Source: Myxococcus guangdongensis (GTDB lineage Bacteria > Myxococcota > Myxococcia > Myxococcales > Myxococcaceae). Taken from it: a stretch of DNA of 64,000 bases. The notes under the pieces are model-generated. The model searched no databases. It saw nothing but the letters and a program-made list of their open reading frames with translations, and had not been told where the DNA came from. Below, piece after piece: positions 17,190 through 24,810 of this stretch (positions within the stretch are counted from its first letter, which is position 1; each line of letters begins with the position of its first letter). A program made the translations under genes and the position numbers. Where the stretch lies: NCBI RefSeq assembly GCF_024198255.1, contig NZ_JAJVKW010000018.1, forward strand, positions 62,001 to 126,000. The letters run 5' to 3'.

Positions 17190-18190
17190 TGAAGGCGCTC
17201 GGGAAGACGGCGGCGCTGCTGGGCCTGGGGCTGCTGACGGTGTCGTGCAAGGGCGTCACGCTCGCGCAGGTGGCGAACGTGGCCGGCAGGACGGTCAACA
17301 ACTCGGCGGCGTCACAGAAGCAGCGCGACGAGTGCGAGAAGCTCGACGTGGAGCCCACGGTGCAAGAGGAGTACGCCATCGGCAGCGCCATGGCGGTCCA
17401 CTGGGTGGAGGGTGGCGGCGGGCTGATGGGCGCCACTGGCGGCGCGAAGGACACCCGCGTGCACGCGGTGCACGACTACCTCAACACGGTGGGGAAGAAC
17501 CTGGGCGCGCAGTCGCCGAGGCCCACGCTGGACTGGACCTTCGGCGTCCTCAACGACGACCAGAACTTCAACGCGGTGTCCACGCCGGGGGCCTACGTCT
17601 TCGTCACCCGGAAGCTCTTGTCGGAGCTGGACAACGAGAGCCAGCTCGCGGGCGTGCTCGCGCATGAAATCGCGCACGTGGTGCTCAAGCACTCCATCCA
17701 GCAGTACAATGCCGCGAAGGTGAGCCTCTGCAAGGTGGCGGTGACGATGGAGGCCAACGTCCGGGGCTCCGGTCAGCTCATCGCCGCGGGTGGCAGTGGC
17801 GGCAACCTGGACCTGGACAGCGACACGGCGCTGCTCGGTGACCTGACGGAGAAGGTCATCGGCCTGGCGGAGAGCGGCAACGACAAGGAGCAGGAGTACG
17901 CGGCGGACCAGCTCGCCGCGCGGCTGATGATTTCGGCCGGCTACGACCCCAAGGAGTACATCACGGTCCTGGGCAAGACGAAGGACGGCTCACGCCTGGG
18001 CTCGCGGCACCCGAAGAAGGCGGACCGGGAGGAGAAGCTCAAGACCTTCCTGGAGAGCCTGAAGCCGCGCGAGGGTGAGTTCGCGGAGCTGTCCCTGGAG
18101 GGGTTGCGCAGCCCACCACTGCAGCCGGAGCTCGTCGCCGCCGTGAAGAAGGGCGCGGGCCGCAGCAGCGTGGCGAACGACGGGAAGTAG
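17189..18190 (+). CDS. M48-family metallopeptidase lipoprotein
   Basis: 333 residues. The type II signal peptide MKALGKTAALLGLGLLTVSC puts the lipidated Cys at residue 20, so the protein acts in the periplasm or outer membrane. The zinc motif HEIAH (His159, Glu160, His163) and the downstream third-ligand glutamate in KEQEYAADQLAARLM identify an M48 (BepA/LoiP/HtpX-like) peptidase. In other Gram-negatives such soluble M48 lipoproteins degrade misassembled outer-membrane proteins. The ATG overlaps the SH3 gene stop in TGATG. Operon context suggests envelope quality control under cyclic-nucleotide signalling; that link is inference. Confidence 0.9.
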   Translation: MKALGKTAALLGLGLLTVSCKGVTLAQVANVAGRTVNNSAASQKQRDECEKLDVEPTVQEEYAIGSAMAVHWVEGGGGLMGATGGAKDTRVHAVHDYLNTVGKNLGAQSPRPTLDWTFGVLNDDQNFNAVSTPGAYVFVTRKLLSELDNESQLAGVLAHEIAHVVLKHSIQQYNAAKVSLCKVAVTMEANVRGSGQLIAAGGSGGNLDLDSDTALLGDLTEKVIGLAESGNDKEQEYAADQLAARLMISAGYDPKEYITVLGKTKDGSRLGSRHPKKADREEKLKTFLESLKPREGEFAELSLEGLRSPPLQPELVAAVKKGAGRSSVANDGK

Positions 18191-18194
18191 GCGC

Positions 18195-18218
18195 GGGCGC
18201 CCCACGCCCGGGGCGCCC
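18195..18218 (+). terminator. GC-rich terminator hairpin after the M48 operon
   Basis: The stem GGGCGCCCC/GGGGCGCCC has a six-base loop and lies 5 bases after the M48 stop. No U-tract follows, so it may work together with Rho or only protect the 3' end. Confidence 0.45.
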
Positions 18219-18285
18219 CTTCCCACCGAAGCCGCGCCTCGCGACCTCAGCGGATGCCTCAGCGTGCGGTGCAGGGGCTCGGCCC

Positions 18286-18419
18286 GCGCGCATCCGAACA
18301 GGCGACGTGCTCGGTGAGCCCAGCACGCCCGCCTCAGTGCGAGGCCCGCCTCGGCGCGCGGCTCCAGCTCGCGCGCATCCAGACAGAATGCTCGGCGAGC
18401 CGAGCACGCACCGCTTCAG
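18286..18419. repeat. Imperfect direct repeat with internal hairpins
   Basis: Two copies (18286-18336 and 18371-18419) share GCGCGCATCC, a variable spacer, then a hairpin and a CGCxTCAG end. The hairpin is near-perfect in copy 1 (TGCTCGGTGAGCCCAGCA) and perfect in copy 2 (TGCTCGGC-GA-GCCGAGCA). Sequence just upstream of each copy is also related to the last codons of pomX, as if the 3' end of that gene had been duplicated. The repeats fill the gap between two convergent operons. Confidence 0.6.
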
Positions 18420-19630
18420 CGCGCCGCGGCCTGGCTCAGCGCGCGGTGCACGGCCTCGAGCGCCTTGCGAGCCTCGAGCAGCTCGGCGCGCTCGGCGGTG
18501 AGCGAGGCCACCTGCTGGGCGAGCACGTCCCGCTCTCCCTGCAGCGCCTCCACCGCGCGGCGCAGCGACATCGACTCGTCCTTCGCGGACTCGAGCTCCG
18601 TGGCGAGACGCTCCTCCTCGGCGAGGCTGTCCACCAGGGCCTGCTTGCCCCGGACGACCTCCTCCTCGAGCTTCTCGTGCTCCTTCGCGGAGGCCTGGAG
18701 CGCCTGGCGGTTCTCCTGGAGGGACAACAGCGCCTCGTCGCGCTCACCCTCCAGCGCCGCGAGCTCCCGCTCCAGGTCCGCGAGCAGCTTCACGCGGCCT
18801 TCCATCTCCGACGACAGCCGGCGCGCCTCGTCCATGCGCAGCCGAGCCTCTTCGGTGGCCTTCTCCGCCTGACGGCGCGCCACCTCCAGCTCCTGCGTGA
18901 GGGACAGGTTCGCCGCCTTCACCTTCACCAGCTCCGCCTGCAGGTGGGTGATGCGCTCGACCGCGCGCTGGCCCGCCTCCGCGACGGTGGCCGGCAGGGG
19001 CTCCGGGCGCGGATTCTCGCGCACCGCCTTGAGCCGGGCCTTGAGCCGCTCACGACGCGCGTCCGAATCCATGGCCTCCTCGCGCGGCGGCGCGGGCGTC
19101 TGCACCTCCACCTCCTGCGGCGGCGCCTCGACGCGCGCCACGGGCTCCGCGACGGTGGCGGTGACGTGGGGAAGCGAAGCGTGGGGAGAGCCCTGCGTCA
19201 TGGGGTGCGCCTCCGACGACTGCCCGGCCTCGAGGCCGTCCAGGTGGAACGCCACGGTGGGTGGAGCAGCGTAGGTGACGGGCGCCTCGCTCACCTCGTC
19301 GTCGTAGACGGCGGCCTCCGGCTCCGGAGACGCATACGTCACCGGCTCGGCGACCTGCTGGGTGAACACCGGCTCCCGCGCGCGCGGCCCCTCGGGCTGC
19401 GACAGCGCCACCTCCATCGCCTCCGCGGCGGTGGGACGCGGGGCGCGGGCACGCTCGATGCGGGCGCGGACCTCCGAGGACAGGTCGGCGCTCGGCGGCT
19501 CGGGGGGAGCGACGTCGGCGGCCTGCTCGGGAGGCTCGGTGGGCTCGGTCTGGTCGACGGCGCCGGTGAACGCCCCCAGGCGGAGGCGCGGCTTGGCGCG
19601 GGACACGTTCTGTTCGAAGGCTTTCTTCAT
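18416..19630 (-). CDS. pomX: PomX, cell-division positioning scaffold
   Basis: 404 residues, the same length as M. xanthus PomX as I know it. The N-terminal peptide MKKAFEQNVSRAKPRLRLGA carries Lys13 and Arg15, the residues reported to activate the PomZ ATPase. Residues 20-210 are Pro/Glu/Ala-rich and disordered; about 215-404 form one long coiled coil (ITHLQAELVKVKAANLSLTQ onward). In M. xanthus PomX forms the filamentous scaffold of a nucleoid-associated cluster that also holds PomY and PomZ and marks mid-cell for FtsZ-ring formation. AAGGAT-like sequence precedes the ATG, 8 bases after the pomZ stop, so it is the last gene of pomY-pomZ-pomX. Confidence 0.93.
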   Translation of the reverse strand: MKKAFEQNVSRAKPRLRLGAFTGAVDQTEPTEPPEQAADVAPPEPPSADLSSEVRARIERARAPRPTAAEAMEVALSQPEGPRAREPVFTQQVAEPVTYASPEPEAAVYDDEVSEAPVTYAAPPTVAFHLDGLEAGQSSEAHPMTQGSPHASLPHVTATVAEPVARVEAPPQEVEVQTPAPPREEAMDSDARRERLKARLKAVRENPRPEPLPATVAEAGQRAVERITHLQAELVKVKAANLSLTQELEVARRQAEKATEEARLRMDEARRLSSEMEGRVKLLADLERELAALEGERDEALLSLQENRQALQASAKEHEKLEEEVVRGKQALVDSLAEEERLATELESAKDESMSLRRAVEALQGERDVLAQQVASLTAERAELLEARKALEAVHRALSQAAAR

Positions 19631-19638
19631 GGCGAATC

Positions 19639-20598
19639 TCAGCCAGCCTGCTGGGTGCCCTTCTTCGGGGCGGCGGCGGCCGCGGCGACGAGGCGCGGCA
19701 GGACGTTGTCAATCATGGCCTGGATGTCGTTGGCGCCCTTCGACGTGGGGTCCGCGACGAAGACCGGGCGCCCCTCGCTCGAGGCCTGGGCGAACTTGGT
19801 GCACTGCCGGATGATGGTCGGCAGCAGGAACTCCGGGTAGTGCGTCTGGAGCGCCTCCAGCGCCTCCTTCGCCAGCTTGAAGGTGGCGTTGAAGGAGTTC
19901 ACCACGATGAACACGTGGTCCAGCACGTGGTTGAGGTCCTCCTCCAGGCTCTGCACCGTCTCGAACAGCAGCTTCAGGCCGTGGAACGACAGGAAGTCCG
20001 CCAGCACGGGGACGAACAAGTCGTTGGCCGCCATCAGCGCGTTGAGGTTGAGCAGGCCGAAGGACGGCGGCGCGTCGAAGACGATGACGTCGTACTGGGC
20101 CTCCACGTCCTTGAGCGCGTTGCGCAGCTTGAACTCGCGGCCGGCCATGGGCATCAGCGAGAGGTCCATGGTGGACATGCTGAGGTTGGACGGGACGAAG
20201 TCCAGGTTGGGCAGCGGGGACTTCTGGATGACCTTGACCAGGGGCGTCTTGCGCACCAGCACGTCGAGCAGCGTCTTCTCGAACTCCTCGCCCTCGTAGC
20301 CCAGGCACTTGGTGGCGTGGCCCTGGCTGTCCAGGTCGATGAGCAGCACCGAGTAGCCCAGCTCCGCCACGCGCCACGCGTAGGACGTGGACAGGGAGGT
20401 CTTGCCGGTGCCGCCCTTGAAGTTCAGGAACAGCTGGCGGCGGTGGCCCACCTTGTCCGGGAAGCGGTTGAGCGTCGTGCGCAGGTCCCAGACGTCGTCC
20501 GGGGTGTACACGTCCTTCCTCGCGTCCTCCGGAATCGCTTTCGGAGACACGCCGAGCATCTCGGCCACCTGCTTCGAGCTGTATGTCGGCGCTTCCAT
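19639..20598 (-). CDS. pomZ: PomZ, ParA/MinD-type ATPase for division-site placement
   Basis: 319 residues. A short N-terminal helical segment (SSKQVAEMLGVSPKAI) precedes a ParA/MinD ATPase core with deviant Walker A KGGTGKT (Lys61 to Thr67), switch I LLIDLDSQGHATKC (Asp90) and Walker B VIVFDAPPSFG. Gly62, Lys66 and Asp90 fall at the positions mutated in M. xanthus PomZ studies. ATP-bound dimers bind DNA non-specifically and, stimulated by PomX, PomY and DNA, move the PomXYZ cluster to mid-nucleoid. Basic residues in the C-terminal half fit DNA binding. It is flanked by pomY (40 bases upstream) and pomX (8 bases downstream). Confidence 0.94.
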   Translation of the reverse strand: MEAPTYSSKQVAEMLGVSPKAIPEDARKDVYTPDDVWDLRTTLNRFPDKVGHRRQLFLNFKGGTGKTSLSTSYAWRVAELGYSVLLIDLDSQGHATKCLGYEGEEFEKTLLDVLVRKTPLVKVIQKSPLPNLDFVPSNLSMSTMDLSLMPMAGREFKLRNALKDVEAQYDVIVFDAPPSFGLLNLNALMAANDLFVPVLADFLSFHGLKLLFETVQSLEEDLNHVLDHVFIVVNSFNATFKLAKEALEALQTHYPEFLLPTIIRQCTKFAQASSEGRPVFVADPTSKGANDIQAMIDNVLPRLVAAAAAAPKKGTQQAG

Positions 20599-20638
20599 GA
20601 ACGACCCTTCAAAAGACGTACGGGACGGCTACCTTGCC

Positions 20639-22660
20639 TCAAGCGGCGAAGTATTTGTGTCCCCTTCGGACCACGGCCCCTCGGGCTGAGAGCAGGGTGA
20701 TTGCTTCCTGAGCGAGCTCGACGGGCACCCCCAGGGCGGCCGTCAGCTCGGCGAGCGAGCGACCACGGACTGCCACGCGGACCTCGTGGAGCATGGGGGA
20801 ACAGAGGGTCTCGACGGGAGAGGCGCTCGGGCGCGCGGCGACGGGCCGGGGCTCCTCGGGGCGCGTCGCGGGCTGCGGCGCCGGAGCCCCCATGGCGACC
20901 AGGGCCGCCTGCACGGGCGAGAGCCGCGGCGCCGGAGCGGCGGGACGGGAAGGCGCAGGCGCGGCGCGCTGCGGGGCAACCGCGGTCGGCGGGGCCACCA
21001 CGGGCTGGGGCGCCGCGCGGGCCACGGGCTGCGCGGGCTGGGGCGGAGCCGGGGCGCGGGCCTGCGGCGCCTGAACTGCGTGGGTCGATGAAGGCACCGA
21101 GGCGCGGGCCTGCGGCGCCTGAACGGCATGCGTCGAGGAAGGCACCGAGGCACGGGCCTGCGGCGCCTGGGCCCCGTGCGTCGGCGGCGCGACGGGACGA
21201 GCTCCCATCGCCGGAGTCGACATGGCGCCCTGGCGAGCGCCCACCACGGCCATCACGGGCTGGGCCACCACGACCGCGGGAGCCACGGTCGCGACCACCG
21301 GGGCCGGTGCCGAGGCCATGACCACCACCCGCGCCGGCGCATCGAGCCGCGCGCGCACGGGCTTGACCGGCAACGTCGCCAGTCGACGAATCTCCCGGCG
21401 ACGGTGCGTGTCGTCCAGCGCGACGACGCCGGACACATCCTGCCCCAGGATGCGCGACAGGCTCTGCGCCGCCGCCTTGCGCACGCGCAGCTCGCGGTCC
21501 CCGAGCGCCTCCAGCAACAAGGCGCGCGCGTTCTCACCACTCCCCGCGCCCAGCGCCAGCGCCGCCAGCGAACGGACCTCCGCGTCCGCGTCGTGGATGG
21601 CCTCCTCGCCCAGCCGGCGCGCCGTCTCGCCCTCCAGCCCCAGCGCCAGCAGCGACGCGCGCCGACGCACCGAGCGGTCCGGGTCCTTCATCGCCTGCGC
21701 CAGGTGCGGCGCCGCGTCCCGGGGCGCCAGCGTCAACAGCGCCTTGAGCGCCGCGATGCGCACCTCCGGAACCGGCGAGGACAACAGCGGCGACACCACC
21801 TGCGCGCCCTCTTCCCGGCACAGCGCCGCGAACGCCTGGAGCAGCGCCACCTGCGCCGCCGAGTCCGTCTCCGCGTGCAGCGCGCTCGCCAGCGCCGGAG
21901 CCGCCGCGGGCTGCGACAGCGCCTTGAGCCGCTCCGCCGCGCGAATGCGCGCCGCGGGGTCCTGCGCCGAAAGCTCCCGCACCGAGAACCCGAACAGCGT
22001 CTCGTCCGTCGGAGCCCCCAGCCCCCCCTGCCCGGACAGCTCCGCGAGCTGCGCCGCGCTCACGCCCAACCGCCCCGCCTGCAGGAAGCGCTGCGCCTCG
22101 CGCGCCACCGGCGACAAGCCCTCCAGCAGCGGCTCCAACAGCGCGGTCGACGCCACCGCGGGAGGCGGAGGCTTCGCCACCGGCTCGGCCAGCGGCACCG
22201 CGGGCGCCCGCACGGGGACCTTCATCGACATCACCGTCGCCGCCGCGCCCTTGCCCGTCTCGCCCCGCAGCAACGCCTCGCTGCGAAGCTGCGAGATGAA
22301 CGACGCCAGGTCGAACCCCAGGTCATCGTCCTCGTCGTCGCGCGCCTGCGTGGAGGCGCGCAGCCGGCTCGCCGACAGCAACCGGTCCATCAGCTGGTCG
22401 CGCTCGCCGCGCAAAGCCTGCGTCAGCCGCGCCGACTCCTCGCGCTCGGCCTGGGCGCGACCGGAGCGCACCTCCAGCTCCGCCACCTCACGCCGCAGCT
22501 CCAGCTCCCGCTGATGTGTCTCCGCGAGCTCGCGCTTGAGGTGCTCCATCTCCTCACGCGTCGAGCCCAGCTCGCTGAGCAACTGCTCCGCACGGGCCTC
22601 GAAGTAGACAATTTTCTCGAGTGCGCTCTTGAGCAGCGCGTCCGGACGCTCGTCGCTCAC
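20639..22660 (-). CDS. pomY: PomY, HEAT-repeat and Pro-rich division-site protein
   Basis: 673 residues from the GTG at 22660 (GGGGAGGG upstream; an in-frame ATG 16 codons earlier is less likely). There are three parts. A coiled coil covers about 15-100 (ALLKSALEKIVYFEARAEQL onward). HEAT repeats follow at about 200-400 (RIRAAERLKALSQ, VRIAALKALLTLAPRD, VRRRASLLALGLEGE, VRKAAAQSL). A long Ala/Pro/Gln-rich region covers about 430-600, and a small folded C-terminal domain ends RRGHKYFAA. In M. xanthus PomY joins PomX filaments, stimulates PomZ and forms condensates linked to FtsZ recruitment. The Pro-rich region here contains a 16-residue tandem repeat. It is the first gene of the pom operon. 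Confidence 0.92.
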   Translation of the reverse strand: MSDERPDALLKSALEKIVYFEARAEQLLSELGSTREEMEHLKRELAETHQRELELRREVAELEVRSGRAQAEREESARLTQALRGERDQLMDRLLSASRLRASTQARDDEDDDLGFDLASFISQLRSEALLRGETGKGAAATVMSMKVPVRAPAVPLAEPVAKPPPPAVASTALLEPLLEGLSPVAREAQRFLQAGRLGVSAAQLAELSGQGGLGAPTDETLFGFSVRELSAQDPAARIRAAERLKALSQPAAAPALASALHAETDSAAQVALLQAFAALCREEGAQVVSPLLSSPVPEVRIAALKALLTLAPRDAAPHLAQAMKDPDRSVRRRASLLALGLEGETARRLGEEAIHDADAEVRSLAALALGAGSGENARALLLEALGDRELRVRKAAAQSLSRILGQDVSGVVALDDTHRRREIRRLATLPVKPVRARLDAPARVVVMASAPAPVVATVAPAVVVAQPVMAVVGARQGAMSTPAMGARPVAPPTHGAQAPQARASVPSSTHAVQAPQARASVPSSTHAVQAPQARAPAPPQPAQPVARAAPQPVVAPPTAVAPQRAAPAPSRPAAPAPRLSPVQAALVAMGAPAPQPATRPEEPRPVAARPSASPVETLCSPMLHEVRVAVRGRSLAELTAALGVPVELAQEAITLLSARGAVVRRGHKYFAA
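21054..21185 (-). repeat. 48-base tandem repeat within pomY (16-residue protein repeat)
   Basis: Units begin at 21054, 21102 and 21150, exactly 48 bases apart. The protein reads THGAQAPQARASVPSS, THAVQAPQARASVPSS, then THAVQAPQARAPAPPQ. The first two are nearly identical at DNA level; the last decays at its edge. The array lies in the low-complexity region and keeps frame, so copy number could vary without harming the flanking domains. Confidence 0.85.
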
Positions 22661-23355
22661 GACCTCAACGGCCCTCCCCGCGAGGCACGCGGTGCACCCC
22701 CGACCCACCAGGGGGCGCCCACCCTACGTCAGACGTCCCGCCTTCGTAAACCACGGAAACACCAGGGCTTTTCCGTGAAGTCCCCGCCCGTCCATTGACA
22801 ACGCCGCGCAGGCCGAATTTTCGGCCTCGGACGTGAGCCCCGGCTTCCCGCCGCTCGCCGACGGCCCGGACTCCACCCCCACGCCCCAGCACCGCGAGTG
22901 CGGCCGTCCGGCCAGTGACGTCCAGCACCGGACGAACGCGCCGACAGACGCCCGCGGTGAGCTTCGCCCACGCGCGCAGCCACGTGCCCGAGGCCTGTCC
23001 CGGTCCGCGCGTGGCAACCACCCCACGCGCCGCGTGGAAATCGCCCCCGCGCCGAGTTTTCGGGCCCCAGCGGTGTCGACCACGCGACACCACCCGCCTC
23101 CGCGAGGCACCCCCGGAGCGCGCCGGAGCCCACGTCCGGAGCCTCGCCGGAAGGGCCTTCCGCGGGCCTCCCGCGAGGCTCCCCGGCGACGCTTTTTTCA
23201 AGCGCTTTCGCACGCCATTCCGGAAGCACCTGAATGTCAGACCCCACCCGTAGTCTGTGTTCCACGAGGCACCGAACCCGCAGTCACTTCTCCCCGGAAC
23301 CTCTCCGCCTGAGCGCGGGGGGCGAAGCCCTCTTTTCGACAGGTTTCCGCACGCC
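22661..23355. other. Long gene-free region between pomY and the XRE regulator
   Basis: About 700 bases with no convincing open frame on either strand. Visible elements are a TTGACA hexamer at 22795, a dyad GGCCGAA-TT-TTCGGCC at 22811-22826 and a second copy of its core (GCCGAGTTTTCGG) at 23051. A T-rich GCTTTTTTCAAGC is at about 23191, and TTTC(C)GCACGCCAT occurs at both 23206 and 23344. A DNA-damage-type promoter motif lies at 23234. The region should contain the pomY promoter on the minus strand and the XRE promoter on the plus strand. Confidence 0.5.
23234..23256 (+). promoter_or_regulatory. GTCAGAC-N8-TAnnnT promoter motif upstream of the XRE gene
   Basis: ATGTCAGAC, then 8 bases, then TAGTCT. 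This has the arrangement of the PafBC-dependent RecA-independent damage promoter known from mycobacteria (TTGTCRGTG-N8-TAnnnT). The same arrangement and the same GTCAGACCCCA core occur before the DNA ligase gene. It predicts transcription starting near 23263 and a leader of about 93 bases. Confidence 0.55.
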
Positions 23356-23718
23356 ATGGAACAACGATTGGCCACCATCATTGGAAATGCAGTTCGCGCG
23401 GCGCGGCAGCGGCTGGAGCTCACCCAGGCCGATGTGGCCGAGCGCGTGGGCATCGCCACCGAGGTGTACGGGCGGCTGGAGCGCGGTCACATGCTCCCCA
23501 GCGTCCGCACGCTGAGGAAGCTGTGTCTGGTTCTCAACTGCTCCTCGGACGTGCTGCTGGGCATGACGGCCGGCGTCGAAGGCGCGCCCACGCTCGCCGA
23601 GGACCCGCCGGAGTACCGCGAGCGTCCCGAGGTCCGCCGGCTGCTGCGCACGGTGCGCAAGCTGGACGCGCCCCGGCTGCGCTTGCTGGGTCAGGTCGCC
23701 AACGCGCTGGAGTCGTGA
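23356..23718 (+). CDS. XRE-family helix-turn-helix regulator
   Basis: 120 residues. About 8-62 form a Cro/CI-type helix-turn-helix: GNAVRAARQRLELTQADVAE, RVGIATEVYGRLERGHMLPS, then VRTLRKLCLVLNCSSDVLLG. A helical tail with RLLRTVRKLDAPRLRLLGQV may support dimerisation. The ATG at 23356 starts the HTH directly; the open frame runs upstream to a GTG at 23257, but that would sit on the predicted promoter. Targets are unknown; the promoter motif suggests damage-responsive expression. Confidence 0.88.
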   Translation: MEQRLATIIGNAVRAARQRLELTQADVAERVGIATEVYGRLERGHMLPSVRTLRKLCLVLNCSSDVLLGMTAGVEGAPTLAEDPPEYRERPEVRRLLRTVRKLDAPRLRLLGQVANALES

Positions 23719-23913
23719 GCGCGGAGGTGCCGCTCGCGCTCGCCCATTCCTGTCACGCGGAAGACGGCGAGCGCGGGCGGAATCAGCACCGGGGCGGGGT
23801 GGACCCGGGTTGAAAGCGATGCCAGCGGAGGACGCTCGAGGTTGCGCGTTTTCGCAATCGCTTGGCGCATGGAATGAAGCGGCGAGACAGGGGCGGGCCT
23901 AGCTTCGTGCCCC

Positions 23914-24810
23914 ATGACTCGCCCCCTCCCCGCCCCCGCTCTCGACCTGCCGCAGCTCGCGGTGCACGCGCTGTGGTGGGCCTGGTTGCCTTCCTTCCTC
24001 TGGAGCTGGGACCACCTGGGCGCCTGGGGCCGCGTGGGCATGTGCGCGGTGGGCTGGGCGGTGATGTTCTGGAACTACGCCGTCCTGCACAATCACATGC
24101 ACGTGAGCATCGCCAAGTCGCGCGTGCCGCACTGGCTGGTGTCCCGGACGCTGGGCATGGCGTGTGGGTTTCCCTATCGCGGCTACTACATCCACCACTT
24201 CAACCACCACCGGTACAACGACGGCCCGGGCGACTGGGGCCGGCGCAAGCCCGGTGAAGGCGTGGTGCGTTATTGCCTGCGCTCGGCGCTGACGCCCTGG
24301 TTCTGGCCCTTCGAGGCCGTGGCCAATGTCTGGCGCTGGGCCAAGAAGCGCAACCAGCGCCTGGAGCTGGCGCTGGACTTCCTCATCGTGGACGGGGCCC
24401 TGCTGGCGGTCATCATCTGGCGGCCCGCCCTGGGCCTGGCGTGGTTCGGGGTGCTGCTGGTGGGCCAGTTCTGCATCCACTGGCTCAACCTGGCCGCCCA
24501 CTTCGAGACGGACTCCACGCAGCGCGGCGCGTTGGGCACCACGTCCACGTCCCGTCTGTACAACCTGTTCTTTTTCAATGCGGGTTACCACCAGGCCCAC
24601 CACGTGAAGCCCCAGGTGCCCTGGAGGGACCTGCCGGCCACCACCCGGGAGCTGGAGGGCGTGGCCCTGGTGAGGCCGGAGCTGGTGACGGGACTGTCGC
24701 CCATCAATCCCCGCTGGGTGCTCCACGTGGCGAAGCGCTATTCTGCCGAGCCGTGCGATCGGCAGACGGCGTCGACGATTACTTCCGGGACCCCCACGGC
24801 CGTTACCTAG
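23914..24810 (+). CDS. Membrane fatty acid desaturase
   Basis: 298 residues with four or more hydrophobic segments. The three histidine boxes of membrane desaturases/hydroxylases are present: HNHMH (59-63), HHFNHH (94-99) and HQAHH (226-230). They bind the di-iron centre that introduces a double bond or hydroxyl into an acyl chain or carotenoid-like lipid, in the cytoplasmic membrane. The substrate cannot be read from sequence. The gene ends inside the start of the AraC regulator (58-base overlap), which suggests co-transcription and possibly regulation of membrane-lipid genes by that regulator. Confidence 0.88.
   Translation: MTRPLPAPALDLPQLAVHALWWAWLPSFLWSWDHLGAWGRVGMCAVGWAVMFWNYAVLHNHMHVSIAKSRVPHWLVSRTLGMACGFPYRGYYIHHFNHHRYNDGPGDWGRRKPGEGVVRYCLRSALTPWFWPFEAVANVWRWAKKRNQRLELALDFLIVDGALLAVIIWRPALGLAWFGVLLVGQFCIHWLNLAAHFETDSTQRGALGTTSTSRLYNLFFFNAGYHQAHHVKPQVPWRDLPATTRELEGVALVRPELVTGLSPINPRWVLHVAKRYSAEPCDRQTASTITSGTPTAVT

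Noticed and set aside
22724..22755. Another GTCAGAC promoter motif at 22729
   Set aside because: GTCAGAC is present but no TAnnnT hexamer follows at 8 bases; the nearest TA is at 12.
22729..23265. Minus-strand open frame of 178 codons in the pomY-XRE spacer
   Set aside because: It lacks a ribosome site and known motifs, its composition is Gly/Arg-rich, and it overlaps the promoter motif at 23234.
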